64,000 nucleotides of DNA, from NCBI RefSeq assembly GCF_000499845.2, contig NC_023754.2, positions 24,834,611 through 24,898,610 on the forward strand. Reading direction: 5' to 3'. Shown piece by piece: positions 12,856 to 26,265 of the stretch (its first letter is position 1; each line of letters opens with the position of its first letter). Both the position numbers and the translations under genes were made by a program. The notes under the pieces are model-generated. The model worked only from the letters and a program-made list of their open reading frames with translations, was not told the origin of the DNA and ran no database searches. This DNA is from Phaseolus vulgaris (taxonomy: Eukaryota; Streptophyta; Magnoliopsida; Fabales; Fabaceae).

Positions 12856-13984
12856 TAAACTAAATCTTAACTTCTTCACCTTTAGTCATGATTCTGTCTT
12901 AATTGAATAATTAAAACTAATTGATTGAGATTCCTTGATTTATGCTCCCTTATAACGTGAAATACATAGATCGACCAGACTCATGACCTAACATGCCCAC
13001 AATCTCAGGCATATGCCAATAAGACTATGGTGAGTTTGAAGGTAGAAAGATAAACCATTTATTATATTCTATCTAGTCATATTATATTCTATCGAGTAAT
13101 ACGGATTACTCAACCCATCCTATACCAAACTTATAGGATTGTCCAACCTCGATCGATTCATGTGTAAATTTAAAAACAAAATTTTCATTGTTTGTTCAGA
13201 AAAAGGCAGGAAAAAAATGCAGTGTTATTCTTGGAACATGGAGACGAGCTAATCCGTACCAGTTCCTCTTGGTGAGTGCAAGTGGGTATTGATTTGTTGG
13301 GTAGTAACTGAAACAGATGTGAATGTTGATGGTAATAGTAATTATGGTGATTAACCTAGTCCTAGTCCTATTTGGTGTATTGGTTTGGTTGCATTCCGCT
13401 TGCATTTCTTGACTTCTGACGCGTATTCCAATTTACATCTCACTCTGATATCCAAGTTTGTTGACCCACTCAAATTCAGCAGCCACAGAAGTTCAACCAT
13501 TAATTGAACACATCCTCCAATCACTTCACCCAAACAAAAACCCATTCTCAGAGTTGACTCCCACCCAAACTTCCGGATGAAAAAATCTATCACTACAAAA
13601 GAAAAAAATACTGCAACCATTCAAGGAACAAACAGTAAGAATCTTCTAACGTTGACTGCGAAATTTTGTAACACTTAACAACCATGTTTGTTAATTCACA
13701 TGCTTAGTTTAAGATCTCACAATTACTCAGTCCTCGGTGCTAAATTTATTCCCAGTCACATGGTAATGGTGATAAGAAGTCTTCTCTTTGCCACTTTTCC
13801 CGCTTAATGCTCCTATAAAATATTAACTTAAGACAAAAGTCTAATTATTATTAGTTTCGGAACGACTTTAAATTTCCACTTATTTTTTAACTAAGTTTGA
13901 AAATAAATTTACAAACCTTACATGTATGTAGCATATCATAAAGTCCGTCTTAAATTCATATAATTTGTAATTAGTAATATCTAA

Positions 13985-14003
13985 CAAATAAATAAATAAA
14001 TAA

Positions 14004-14064
<61 letters not shown>
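13985..14064. repeat. Compound microsatellite (AAAT)n then (TA)n
   Basis: About six AAAT-type units run straight into about 54 bases of TA dinucleotide. Such tracts are length-variable and can form cruciforms. Confidence 0.95.
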
Positions 14065-14067
<3 letters not shown>

Positions 14068-15239
14068 ATTTTTTTTTATTGATGCTCACGAACTATGATT
14101 TGTAAGCTAAATAAAAAATATATATTAAACTTGAAGTGAAGGTTGTGCTGAGAAGAGTGCACAGTTTATAAAGTTAAAAATAAATATTGGCAATGAATTG
14201 AAGCGTCTTGGATAGACAATGTGTATAAATGGTTAATGGTTGTTTATTGATATTTATATTTAAGAATATTCTATCATAAATTTAAAGATTTCGAATAATT
14301 AAACTTAAATATAATTAAAACAATATTTATTATTAAATTATGTCAGTAACAAAATCAGATACAAGAAAATACATATAAAGGAAGATAAATTAGACATCTG
14401 AGTAAGAGTATATTTATTATTAATCATACTAAATGTTCTATATTTTTGAGATAATAATTTTTTCTTGAGGAGGAGTAAAGTATCGATTATTGTATAGCAT
14501 GTGTACGTTATGGGAAAATATAGTCAATCTCATGGATTTGGGAGTGACGACATGGATACGCAAGAAAGACGAAAGTTGCTAGACACGGTACACATGGAAC
14601 CCGTTTGGTTGAACCGCCGAACAATTTTCTCATTCTTCACTTCAACCATCAAAATCAGCATTCCAACTTTAGATATCGAAAAATGAAAGGAAAGAAAAAC
14701 AAATGTGTTGCGGAGTCGTAGGTTGCAGAAAGAGACAAGTGTGAAAGGGTGGTGGTTTCACAATGGTTGAAATACTTGTTCACTTCAGAGGTCGGAATTC
14801 CAAATTTCCAATTGTTATTTTTGGAAGAAATCAAATTGGTTCTACATGACACACGTAATGGAAGCTTCCTATTATAGAGAGAAGGTGGACCCGGTAGGGG
14901 AGACATGACACGTCGTTTCTATAATTTCATAATTAAAAGCTTTTAAATTTATCACTTAAGGGGTTTCTTTGTCAATAAAAAAGCTTAGCCTTTTTTCTAT
15001 TTGAGAGATGGAATATCATAATGTACCATCAATTCTTACTTTAAAACGAATTAGAGCATCTAGATTATGCTTGTTTTATTTTAAAATTTAACCCTTTTTT
15101 TCTGTGTTTTTTTTTTTTGGTTTTCTTGTGAGACTTTTAGTCATCGTTGGACATCAACTACTCAACTACCTAACCCCACCAAGTCCTATAATAACCCCTA
15201 TCTTTCCACTTTCTCTCCCACAACCTCCTCCAGCTGATT

Positions 15240-15431
15240 CATCTTGAGAGGGCTTGTATTTGCTTCAAACCAACAACAAATTGAGCTGGTTTTCAACAGC
15301 CACTTACTATCAGTTCAGATCTCCCTCCTTGGAAGTTGTCAGCAGGACCCAACAGAGAGATTCTAAAACTGCCAAGCACCCTTTTCAGGATCAAGCAAGA
15401 GAGGTCAAAGGGGTTGTGTAGTTAGAGCAAC
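15240..15431 (+). promoter_or_regulatory. Probable 5' UTR of the cytochrome b561/DOMON gene
   Basis: The stretch just upstream of the ATG contains no in-frame start. It begins with CTTGAGAGGGCTTGT, which matches CTTGAGAGTGCTTGT upstream of the truncated copy (near 5560). A CT-rich block with AATAACCCC and CTTTCTCTCCCAC lies just before it, again shared with the first copy, so promoter and leader were part of the duplication. No exact transcription start can be read. Confidence 0.5.
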
Positions 15432-16881
15432 ATGGTAGGAAAGTTGATGGTGGTGAGGCTTGTGTTGGCCGTATCTGTCTTGACCTCTCTCCTTCTGACA
15501 ACCTCGGCACAGACACAGACATGCGAGAGCCAGACCTTCACTGAGAACAAGGTGTTTGCCTCGTGCCGTGATCTTTCTCACCTAAGCTCTTACCTTCACT
15601 GGACTCATGATCAGGCCTCAGGCAAGTTGGACATAGCATTCAGACACACTGGAATCTCTGCGACAGACAGGTGGGTTTCGTGGGCTATAAATCCCAACAA
15701 TGATCTCAGTACATCTATGATTGGAGCACAGGCTCTGGTGGCTATCTCAGAATCCGGTGGTGCCCCGAGAGTATACACTTCTTCCATCCCAGGTTACTCA
15801 ACCCAGTTGGCAGAGGGAGACATCTCTTATCCTCACTCTGGCTTGACGGCCACCCGTCAGAATAGTGAGATCACCATCTATGCCACCCTCACTCTTCCAA
15901 ACGGTACCACCAATTTGGTCCACCTTTGGAATGACGGTCCTGTCTCTGCTTCAACCCCTTCAATGCATTCTACTGCTAACACTCAATCTAAGGAAAGTTT
16001 GAATCTTCTTTCTGGTGCCAGTCAAGCAGGATCAAGTGGGGATTCACTTAGAAGAAGAAGAAATGTAAGTACCTATTATTCTGTTTGGTTTCCTTGAGAT
16101 TAAAGATTTATTCTACCATGGTTCTTCAAGGAGGTGTTTGGAATTTTGTTATACTTTTTGCAAAAATTGATTGAAGGGTGTTGATTTGTTCAGGTCCATG
16201 GAATTCTAAATGCAATGAGTTGGGGAACTTTGATGCCTCTTGGTGCCATCATAGCTAGGTATTTGAAGGTGTTCAAATCTGCTGACCCTGCTTGGTTTTA
16301 CCTTCACGTTACCTGCCAAACCTCTGCATACATAGTTGGTGTTGCTGGTTGGGGAACTGGTCTCAAACTTGGCCATGACTCAGCTGGTATTGAGTATAAT
16401 ACCCATAGAACACTCGGAATCGTCCTCTTCTGCCTGGGAACCCTTCAGGTATGACTTATGAGATATTCTTCATTTGTTAGTTTCCGAAGCCTCTTCTTTT
16501 GAACGTTATGGGACTCACAGAAACTGCCTCTTTCGCTGAATACAGGTTTTTGCTCTGCTTTTGAGGCCAAACAAGGATCACAAGATCAGAATCTACTGGA
16601 ACTTTTATCACTACGCCATTGGATACGCCACCATAATCATCAGTATCGTCAACATCTTTCAAGGTTTCGATGCATTGGAGGCTTCCGTAGGGGATCGCTA
16701 CAATGACTGGAAGCACGCTTACATTGGCATTATTGCAGCTTTGGGTGGTATTGCTGTGATTTTGGAGGCTTACACATGGATCATTGTCCTGAAGAGGAAG
16801 AAATCAGCGAACAAGACAGCACATGGCATCAATGGAACAAATGGAGTTAATGGGTATGGTTCTAGTGCACAACATGTGTAG
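15432..16881 (+). CDS. Cytochrome b561 and DOMON domain-containing protein (CYBDOM type)
   Basis: Three exons, 15432-16064, 16194-16448 and 16546-16881, all joined in phase 0, giving 407 aa. These proteins move electrons across the plasma membrane, typically using ascorbate. A signal peptide covers about residues 1-26. The DOMON domain spans about 30-175, with possible heme ligands M96 and H164. A Ser/Arg linker (SLRRRRN) follows, then a b561 core with hydrophobic helices. The four histidines expected to bind two hemes are H213 (VHGIL), H249 (YLHVTCQ), H282 (NTHRTLG) and H318 (FYHYAIGY). A last helix is followed by the basic tail LKRKKS. Length and order fit plant At5g47530-like proteins. The neighbour at 5635 is a truncated tandem copy. 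Family call is firm; substrate is not shown by sequence. Confidence 0.95.
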
Positions 16882-17842
16882 GGAAAGTGACCGAATAGAC
16901 GCTGGATTTTTGGCTTCTGAATTCTATCTATATGAGTTTTGTTGTTAAACTACTTTTCTGTCTGTATATTTGTTTACACACGGAGTGTGTTTAGGACCCT
17001 CCCACTAGCTTAGAGTTTGGTTTTTGTATGAAATTCTTTCATAGGCTAGACAGTTAGAATTCCTGCTATTCCAGAGGATACTTTGTATCGGTTTCCATAT
17101 TTGTATTTATTTACTTCCATCTTACTCTTTTTCCATACCTTTCAGTTTCAAATATCTCTGTTATGGTATCTCTTGTGGTTAGAAAAAGCTATTAAATTTT
17201 TCTGTGTTTTTTTGGCTTGGGGCAAGAGCAGGGTGGATTTTATTGTATGTAGAAGTTGGTAAAGTTTTTTGAAAAACAATGTATTGAATTGAATTTGTTT
17301 GTGCACCTTGGAATTCAACCGTTGAGAACTGTGAATAAGAGCATAAATGCTATATAAAGAATACAGGCTGGACATGACATATTTCGATGAACATTATTGA
17401 CCTAACCTCTTTGGAACGGTTTGAATTTATCGAGCCGAAGGGTTGGATGCATTATGCTCTTTTTGTCACATTCCTTCCTCATGGACATTTGGACTATTCT
17501 CTTCAGCCTAGCTGGCTTTAAACTATTCCGCATCAATCAATATTTAATACACCATGATCCCCTTTTTCTCAGAGTTTGAACGCACGCCATCTTATTTTTT
17601 ATCTATTTGCATTTGTTCTTCTATTTCGGCCAAACTTTTCTAAGACCATGCGAAAAGGCCAAGGCACTAGGCACTGTCCGTATCATAGGAAATTAGAAAA
17701 AGAGTAATTGTCAAAAGAATCGCAGCATAATCTAGACGGAAGTTTACGGGATGTCTCTCACGACCCATGTGAATGCCATTAATTTAAGGCGGTTGAAAGG
17801 ATATGTAGGACTTTCTCTTAATAATTTTTCCAAACTGAGTTA

Positions 17843-17845
<3 letters not shown>

Positions 17846-17873
<28 letters not shown>
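17846..17873. repeat. (TA)n microsatellite
   Basis: AT dinucleotide run of about 28 bases. Confidence 0.95.
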
Positions 17874-18699
17874 ACATTTATAGTCAACTTGTGATGGGAG
17901 CTATAGAAAACTAACTTTTCGAAACACAACCTACCTGTGAGGTTATGGGTCGAACTCAATTATGTGATGAAACAGTTTTAATGTCGATATCTTGAAATTA
18001 ATAAAAGATATTTTATTTATTTTTTTGTATATAAGGGAAGGAAGATGACTTGATAAAAATAACACATGACAACAACATGAGAATAACAACTCACAAGAAG
18101 TAATTCAAACTCATATTTTATACTATATTTATTATATACACTAAATTTTATGTTCTTAATAATTTGAGTGTCGAAATATTTTATGCAGATGGAACCCTCT
18201 CATTTTCTTGAAACCAATTCATGAAACTTGCAAAGATATAATCCAGTGACCATCTCGAAGTTTAACTAACCTTAATTAATGCTCTAGTTGGGAGACGTTC
18301 CTTTCAACTAGAAGATAACCTTTTTTATAACATGTATTAATTGATCTTATAAAATATCAAATAGAAAACTTTGCCTAAGTGACATTCGATGAATTTGATG
18401 AAGTGGTGATCCACCTCCATCCATGCTCACTACATTCATGTTGTAGTGGATTATTTGCAATTGATATGATTATCTTCTCATCAATATAATAAGATCATGT
18501 AGTGCACTTTTATCCTTAATAATTCACAAACCCCATTAGTCATCCTGCGGAACTGTGTTTCTGCACTTGATCGTGTTAGTGACTAAGCTCTTTCCAAAAA
18601 GAGTGAAGTAAACCTTTAGTTTCTCACCTTTAAGGTGTTGTACGTGACAAGTAAATTAGTCTTTCAATTAATCTTTAATATCTCAAACTCAAAACTTAG

Positions 18700-19180
18700 T
18701 TTCCGTAAGATTGTTATTGTTAAGAAATATGACGCTACCTTTAGCAAGAGGGCTGTGGATTTTTCTATACCATTTTTTTTTCATTCATTTTTATCTATAT
18801 GAAACTCCAACTGAAACTATTGCCTCCAACAATTTGTCATATGGTCAATAGCCCACTTGTATCAATAATCTAAGTTCTGTTCATAGGACTTACAATTGTT
18901 GCATGCGCAAGTTTTACCATTGAAAGAGGAACTATTCTTGTCTTTCGTGGTTACAACAACATGGTTGATCTTATTTGTAGGGTTGTTGGTAAATCCCACC
19001 ATTTAGTGTAGCCAATAATCTTGTAGAAGCATCGCTTTTAGTAACCAATGTCACATCAATAGGTACACGTGAAGGTTTTAGTTTTGTTGCTTGAATTTTT
19101 TCCCTATGAAGATTGAGTAGGTCCAGGACGATTTCGAGTAGACAAAAAAATGCGCTGTCAGATAGCTTGAGGTGCTTCAT
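18700..19180 (-). pseudogene. Decayed Ty1/copia gag-pol fragment
   Basis: On the minus strand an interrupted frame gives HREKIQATKLKPSRVP, followed further on by an IIDTSG-like segment and, one frame away, IDHMT. Together these resemble the copia protease signature (I-I-D-S-G-A-T-D-H-M), here broken by stops and at least one frameshift. No LTRs were identified. The match is short, so the call is tentative. Confidence 0.45.
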
Positions 19181-20447
19181 AGTGTGTCGTTGCTTGTGAT
19201 CCTTCCGAACATATGTATAACATGATTAAAAATCAAGAGGAGGATCCACCCTCAAAATCCACTTCAAGCTTGGTTAAATTCAGAACCTAGTCCAACCAAA
19301 AAAGCTTCAAGGCGAGTCATGGGCTTTTAAAGGAAACAACACCGTTGGCACTTTCCTCTGTCCGAGTACGGGCATAATATCATAAAATATAACGACCATC
19401 GTTCTAGAAAGTGGGTAAAGGCTTACCATTTTGCTTAAGGACAAATGAAGATCAGTTCAATTCAAATGATTGGGTTTTCATTAAAAAAAGTCATATAACG
19501 TCTTCCCAACCGCATCCAAATTTCCGTTGCTATGTGGAGATGAACAAATCCATGCATTAAGGTTGGGTTATTACAATCGAGAAGCCCACCTTTTACTCTT
19601 ATCATCAACCATCCATGTCTCCAACTTCAATTCTCCTAAAAAGGGTTATGATGTAACAAAAGTGAGGAAGTCAGATTTGTTTCGAGCACCAATGCATCTC
19701 ACAGAGCATAAAATTCGCATCATCCAAGATTATTCCAAATGCAAAAGGGGTATTATTCGACTTGTTGAGCAATAACCCTATGTTCAGGAGGAATGTTGAC
19801 AAAGCTAGTAAGGAAGTTTTGGTGCTGGTATGTGATTTCCATTGGGTTAATGCAGCTTGGATACCACGTGGAAAACGATATTTTTTGAATTGTTATTTCA
19901 CTAATAAGTACATCTATATACAAAGTTTACAAAATATAATTTGTATCCCGATTTTCCTAGTTAGAGTACCAAAAATACTTCAGACTTGTCTAAATCAAAT
20001 CAACTAAACTTTAAATGAATATCAAGTTCAAAGATTCTTGCCTAATTTCCTTAAGCTCAAACCAACAGCTGCATCATTAACACGCCAGACATTGAACCAA
20101 AATTAGAGTATATAAATGTTCAAACAATCACATTTCCCCCATCAATTTCTATTGCAGTGCTACTTACACTAAAAGAAATAGAGAAAATAAACTAATTGTG
20201 GAAAAGATGGTTATGAACTTGAGTAAAAATAACATTAATATATTGTACTATTAGATCATTTTTTGTTAACCTTACTACATAATTTAAATCAAACGGGACC
20301 ATTCAACAGTAGCCGATAATATAAAAAGAGTACACTTCTTTTAAATGATTTAAAGTGATTTATTATTGCGAAAGAAGATTTATTATTGATCACTCTGGAT
20401 TCATATAAGAATTTTAAAATCAGATTACTGATTAGTCGTACATTTCT

Positions 20448-23400
20448 TCACACCATTTGGCGCAGAGCATCAACAAGTGCATCCTTTAAGAAAGGGTTGG
20501 AAGCTGCTACTCGCTGAGATGTTATGTCAAAATCTGCACCAGACCTGAAGCAAGCGAAACATCGGATGCTGATGTAAGCATGAAATATTTCCAACATATC
20601 TGCAATGTTTATAGCACAACTAATACGATTCCTGAAGCTCCTATTGAATTGGACTCACATTATTGAGACTAGGCCCAATAGGAATGGGGGCAAACCAATC
20701 CGATACAGACACTAGAATCACTTGGGTTCTTTTACAATTTAACAAATTCTAGTTTTATTAATAATGCAATCTTTTTATTCCGTTTCCTTTACTTGGGGGC
20801 ATCCCAATGACCGTAATGTGAATCAACAATTATTACTGATGTGAATAAGTGGAGAAGAATTCAGAATCAGTTTATTATTTTCTTTCTTGGAGGTTCTCCT
20901 AGTTATCTTCGAATTCAAGGAATATTAGTGTCCCTATCAATATTATAGCTTTCTAAAGTGCTAGTAAGTCAACTGTTTCAACAATATGTCACAATGCATG
21001 TCCATCAAACAATGTCTGCATAAATATCACACAAGATGAAGATGCATGTGAAATGGACTATGCACCTAATTGTGCAGAGACTATCTAGAACTTAATACTT
21101 AGTCAAGAATAAGGATATCTGATCAAAGTTACTTACGGATCAAACACGACACCTCCAGCTTCTCTAACAATGACAGCACCACCTGCCACATCCCTAGAAA
21201 AAGAAAGAGACCTCGTGAATCACATTATCACATTGCCCAACATTAATCTAGTATGAGATATTCTTACCAAGGACCACCAAAGCCAAGTTCAAAAAATATG
21301 TCCAATCTTCCACATGCAATTCCACAAAGATTCAGAGCGCAGGAGCCACTCATTCGAAGAGATCTCACCTGATGTAGAAAAGGTGTGTTAAGGAAGAAAC
21401 AGTGATATCACCTTAGTCCAGTAGATTCAGTGAAAAGTCCCAATTTTACCTTGAAAAGCAAGCTTTTAATCCTATTGGTAGATTCATCTACTGTTTCTTT
21501 GTCACGTTTTGTTCCAACCTGCTCTTTCAGAAACGAGTTTCTAATTTGTTTTGATTCAAAAGGCAATATATTTATGCTAATAATAATCTTATTGTTCTAA
21601 GTTAGTATAAGATAACCTTACTAACCAAAAAGGACCAGATTCGTAGTAAATAAGCACAATAATGTGGGTAAAACACAAAGAACTCACTGGAGATACAACC
21701 TAAAACAGACTTAATACTCACAAGTTACAATCTGCTAAATGATCATATTAATCTTTTGGGAAGTTCACTTCATTGATGCAAAAAATGCATGAAAAGAAAT
21801 AAAAATTGGATTTCACAGCGTAAACTATAACAGGCTTTCTTACCTCAGTTGCAAGAAGAGAGCTAATCAGTTCAGTTTGTGACGATACTGTGAAATTTCA
21901 AGGCATAAGCATAACAATCTAAATAAACAACAATCAATCAAAAGATAAACAACAGATGACACACCTTTGATGGGATTCCCATTCAAAAAGGCACCTTTTC
22001 CACGGATTCCAGTAAAAATCTGCATACAGCAATCCCAAATTTTAGTCTGTATACTATAGAACAGAGGAAAAACAAAGTAAAAAATGTCATACCATAAGGC
22101 TAATTTACAGATAAATTAAAGTCTCATTCCTATATGAATTAAGCCAATGTCTACTCCAAACAAGTCTTCCATAACTTTAAGGATAGAGAAAAGAAAACAA
22201 CAGAGCAATTGATTAAGATTTGCCCATAAAATTCAATATTACCCTGTTTCTACATTTGGCCAGTATCCCAGAACATCAAATATAAAACAATACATAATTT
22301 AACAATGTATAAAATCTGAATATTTCTAACGAAAATTTTAATTGTTTTATAGTCAATCAGTTGTAAACCATCTGCACGAGGGAAGATTTCTCACCTCATT
22401 AATAATTGGATTGTATACAACACCAATTGTAGGAGTTTTTCCAATTGTGAGACCAATGGAGACACAAACGAAGGGGAACCTGCACATAGTAGAATTATAG
22501 TCAACCAATATTAGGGTATCACAAATCCACTGTCACCTTAAACATCATAATTGATTATTACCCATGCACAAAGTTAGTAGTTCCATCCAGGGGATCAACT
22601 ATCCATGTGGGTTCATCTGTAAGTTCAGAAGTGCCATAGGCAGCTGTGGTTTCTTCTCCAATGAACTAAGAACACCAATTTCAAAGAACTTAAAGGAAAA
22701 TTATACAGGAAAAAAAAGAGAAAATGGTCACCCATCTTAAACTTCATTAATGATTATATATGTACGGTTCAACCTTGTGAGTGGGATAGAGCTGTTTGAG
22801 ATGATTAAATATGAGTTCTTCACATGCTTTATCAGTTTCTGTGACCAAATCAACCTGTGCATCATGCAAAAAAATGTAAAAGACAGTAAGTAAATGAGAT
22901 ATTGAGCAAGTTTATTCGTACTTCTTATATTTTAAAATAAGTGATTATTTTCATTAATTAAACAGATTTCTACCTTTTTGTTTGTTTGTCTGATCAGCTT
23001 ATTTTAAAAATAAGAAAATCATATGCAGTTCTTAAATAGGTGATTATTTTTTAATTGATCATTTCAAAGACACTTACTTTAAGTTTAAACAAATTGACCC
23101 ATAATCTTTCATCATTTTTTGCCATTATAATGCCCATAATACTTGATTAAATTACTATCTGATCTTCTTTATAAGAACATAGAACAAGTAAAACAAACTT
23201 CTCACTTAATTTTCTCCTACAGTCATTCATATTCCACCTTGTTGAGCTTGGTGAGTATTGGTTGCTTAGACATTGATAAGCATTAAACAATTACAAACAA
23301 AAAGTCCAGAAAATTAATCAAAAAGTGAAACTTTTGGTTCCTATTTAAGATCCTAAATTTTAGCTTGATCCATACCCGGAGAAAAAGTTTTCGAATCAGT

Positions 23401-24430
23401 CCATGCATATGAAATAATTTTCAGTTCACTCACTGCCATCTACAACTGCTATAACACCATCTACTCATCCCTCATGGCTAGAACAGATTATAGATTATGA
23501 CGTTATGTCAACAAGTGTACGTTAGGTTTTGATCCCTACACATAACACTATTTTCAAGTTGTGTCTGTACACCAATAAAAGTTTTCATATTCGTCACTTT
23601 AGGTGAAATCATTCACTCTTTGCCATCAATACTAGTGATAATCTAAACAAAAATTATATTTCTTTCTATCTAGCTTGAGAGTAGAATGCAAAAAGCAAAA
23701 GCCGAATGCAAAATGATAAACTCTAATATATACAATCATAAAATATGTCACACCCCAGGCATGAAAATAAAACCTGATGAAACAAAAGTAGGGTGGAAAA
23801 ACCAACCTCCCATTTTCATGTTCCCCACTCAAACACTTCCTTACTTGCACCACATTGATAATCAAGACTGAAGATCAGTTCCTACTCTTTAATTTTTGTT
23901 TTCCATATCTTAATGATAGTCTCTTGAGCACAGTTTTCAAATAAGGATTCAAATCATAAATTGAAAAACTTATTTCTGAATCATGAACTGTCACAAGTGG
24001 AAATAACACAAGGGAAATTCAGGAAATGGACAAATATAAGAATATTGTTATGGGGAATGGACAAGTGTCAAACGACCCTGTGATTGTAGGCAATAAAAAA
24101 AGTGCAAAGATGAGGATGGCAAATCCTTGCATGGGGATTATGTGTGAGGTAGCAATTAGTTATATAGTATATGAGAGGAGGGGAGAAAGTTATGGGCATT
24201 GTTGCATTTGTTTCTTCTCTCTAGTGTCTCTGCAGTTACTATTGCTGAACAGGAACCTTTTACTTCATTGTTATAGACTCATTGCTACAATAGTACATAC
24301 AGGGCTTTACCTGTAAACACCATTGTTCATCAATTCATTATTTCACCGATTAAGTGATTTTTACCATATTGCATGAACCAAATTGAATAAAAAATAGTAA
24401 TATCCGTGATCATTAACTAAAACATAATAT

Positions 24431-24475
<45 letters not shown>

Positions 24476-26265
24476 GAAGAAAAAAAAAATCAACATAGAT
24501 AGAAAAAACATTAAGAAAACTAAAAAGCATAGATCTAAGAGTGTTTCATATAAAGAAACAAAAAAAAAAATTCTATATATTGTCATTTTAATGTCGAATA
24601 ACTCGTTGCATAGCTAATAAAGTGGAATATAAACTGCAAAAGAAATCATAATTCAAGGAATAATAGTCAAAATGAACTTCAAAATAAGTAAGGGCCATGT
24701 AGGGGGACGCTTCCATGCTGGCTTCATGAAGTAACTTACGGTGGCTTCACAGAATAACAACCTCTTTCTCTTTATTTTGCCTCATTTTTCACCCTTTCGG
24801 CACACAGCCAGAAATCAGTGTGCTCACACAGGGCTCAACGACAAAATAGAGAGTTAATAACAGCAGCAAAATACAAGAGTTAGAGGTAGGGAACCATTGG
24901 CCTGGCAGGACGTTGAATAATGAATGCAAGCGACAAAAAAATGCTAGGAAACACAGAATATACAAAGCATGTGTAGTGTGTGGGAGGGGGTAGACACAAT
25001 TGAATTGATTATGAAATTGACACCCGGTGAACCATGGCCCCTAGTTTGAGTTTATTGCCAGGTGAATGCACCTCGGATTGTGATAAGCATGATATGTCCA
25101 AATGAGTTGAATACATAATAATCAATGATAGTATCACATAAGGATTTTCTGAAGTATTGTCCCTTGAATACTTGTACAATTTCATTCAAAATCAAATTTA
25201 AAGTTTGTAATGTGCTCAGTAAACTTGAGTATATCCACGCAAGAAAGAATTAAACGAAGTTGTGTAAATAGTTGCAATACGAAAAGAAGAAAAGAACTAA
25301 CAAAAAATGAAACAAATCTCTGACAGGTAGATTGTCTCGCAAATTAAGCAACAAATACATTACACAACAACTCCCAAAGGATGGCCGGTTTTAAGACTAT
25401 ATTGAAATCCAGACTTTAAAATTGTTCAAAATTGCAGCAGCAATAATGCTTCACTTTCTATTGAAAAACTAATTACTCGATTTTTGTGAATCTAATTCAT
25501 AGAAATTCCGTCCAATAAAATGCCGTCCAATAAAATGGACGAATTATAAATCTCCAAAATAATAAAGGCTTGCAATTGCAGTGGTGGCCCCACCGGCTGC
25601 AATTTCACAACATTAAGAGCCATGACAAAACCGCGATTGTAACAGCAATCCCAATTTAAAACCTTCATTGAAGCTATAGGGTTTCAGGTAGAGAGGATGA
25701 AAAGGCAGATAAACGAGATCGAAGAGCCTGATGTGTTATTATACATTACAATGTGATGATAGAACATTAACTAGGATTCTTGTTCATAAGATTCTCATAA
25801 ACACGGAAAGTTTAAAATAAATTTCTCATAAACTAATCTAGTGTACACATAAATCAAACCGTCCCACAAAGTAATGGTGAGGAAGAGAATGAAGCGAGAA
25901 AGGTAAAAGAAAAGAGAGTACACAACGGAGAGAATGCAAGCAAACCTGTCCTTTGTGTTCCACGTGTTTGGTCTGGTAGAACCCTTTTCGAATAATCTGG
26001 AAACCATGCGCGTACAATAGAGTAAGATAAAAGAGATACATAAACGAACGAAACGAAAAACGAATCAATTGAGAGATATTTTGGAATGAAAATGAAGTGA
26101 CCTCGCCAGCTTTCTGAGCCGCGTCAACAGCAGATGCGAGGAATTCCGAGAGCGAATCTGCAATTCAATTTCAGTGAGCAGAGTTTGCAATGAATAAGAA
26201 TCAAGTGGGAGAGAAAGATAGATATTGTATTGGATGGTACAAATACCATTGTCAATGTCAACCAT
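20448..26265 (-). CDS. VTC4: Inositol monophosphatase / L-galactose-1-phosphate phosphatase (VTC4 type)
   Basis: Twelve exons, minus strand: 26265-26247, 26157-26102, 25996-25946, 22854-22774, 22665-22562, 22479-22395, 22019-21965, 21887-21844, 21518-21450, 21368-21268, 21193-21137, 20544-20448; 272 aa, the usual length. The enzyme removes phosphate from myo-inositol phosphate and, in plants, from L-galactose 1-phosphate in ascorbate synthesis; Mg-dependent. Metal-site motifs are present: GEET (residues 72-75), [15 protein letters not shown] (D93, L95, D96, T98) and GGPWDVAGG (D223). The first coding exon is only 19 nt (MVDIDN) and lies in a short GA-rich leader; exon 2 uses the donor GTCACT, weak but phase-consistent. 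The 3.1 kb third intron carries an (AC)n(AT)n tract. No stops or shifts in the model. The plastid IMPL proteins are longer at the N-terminus, so VTC4 fits better. Activity on galactose phosphate is family knowledge. Confidence 0.95.
24430..24475. repeat. (AC)n(AT)n compound microsatellite in intron
   Basis: About nine AC units followed by about 13 AT units, inside the third intron of the VTC4-type gene. Confidence 0.95.

Larger units (their letters stand above)
6331..15239. other. AT-rich spacer between the tandem DOMON genes, no gene seen
   Basis: About 9 kb, very AT-rich, with poly-A/T runs and microsatellites. It contains the duplicated block at 9060-9350, a MITE-like fragment at about 10740-10985, and (TA)n tracts. 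The only longer frame without an explanation is at 13351-13620 on the minus strand (89 aa), which shows no motif I recognise. The spacer exceeds what a simple tandem copy needs, so later insertions probably enlarged it. Confidence 0.6.
16882..20447. other. Intergenic region with 3' UTR and retroelement debris
   Basis: The first few hundred bases are presumably the 3' UTR of the b561 gene. A (TA)n tract lies at 17846-17873. A decayed copia-like stretch lies at about 18700-19180 on the minus strand. The frames at 19527-19775 and 19762-20007 have no recognisable motif and look like retroelement or random sequence. No other gene seen. Confidence 0.6.

Noticed and set aside
13351..13620. 89-aa minus-strand open frame, hydrophobic start
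   Set aside because: No recognisable motif, no splice partner with coding signal, and an overlapping frame at 13196-13405; not supported as a gene.
24026..24316. 96-aa plus-strand frame
   Set aside because: Lies within an intron of the VTC4-type gene on the other strand and has no motif.
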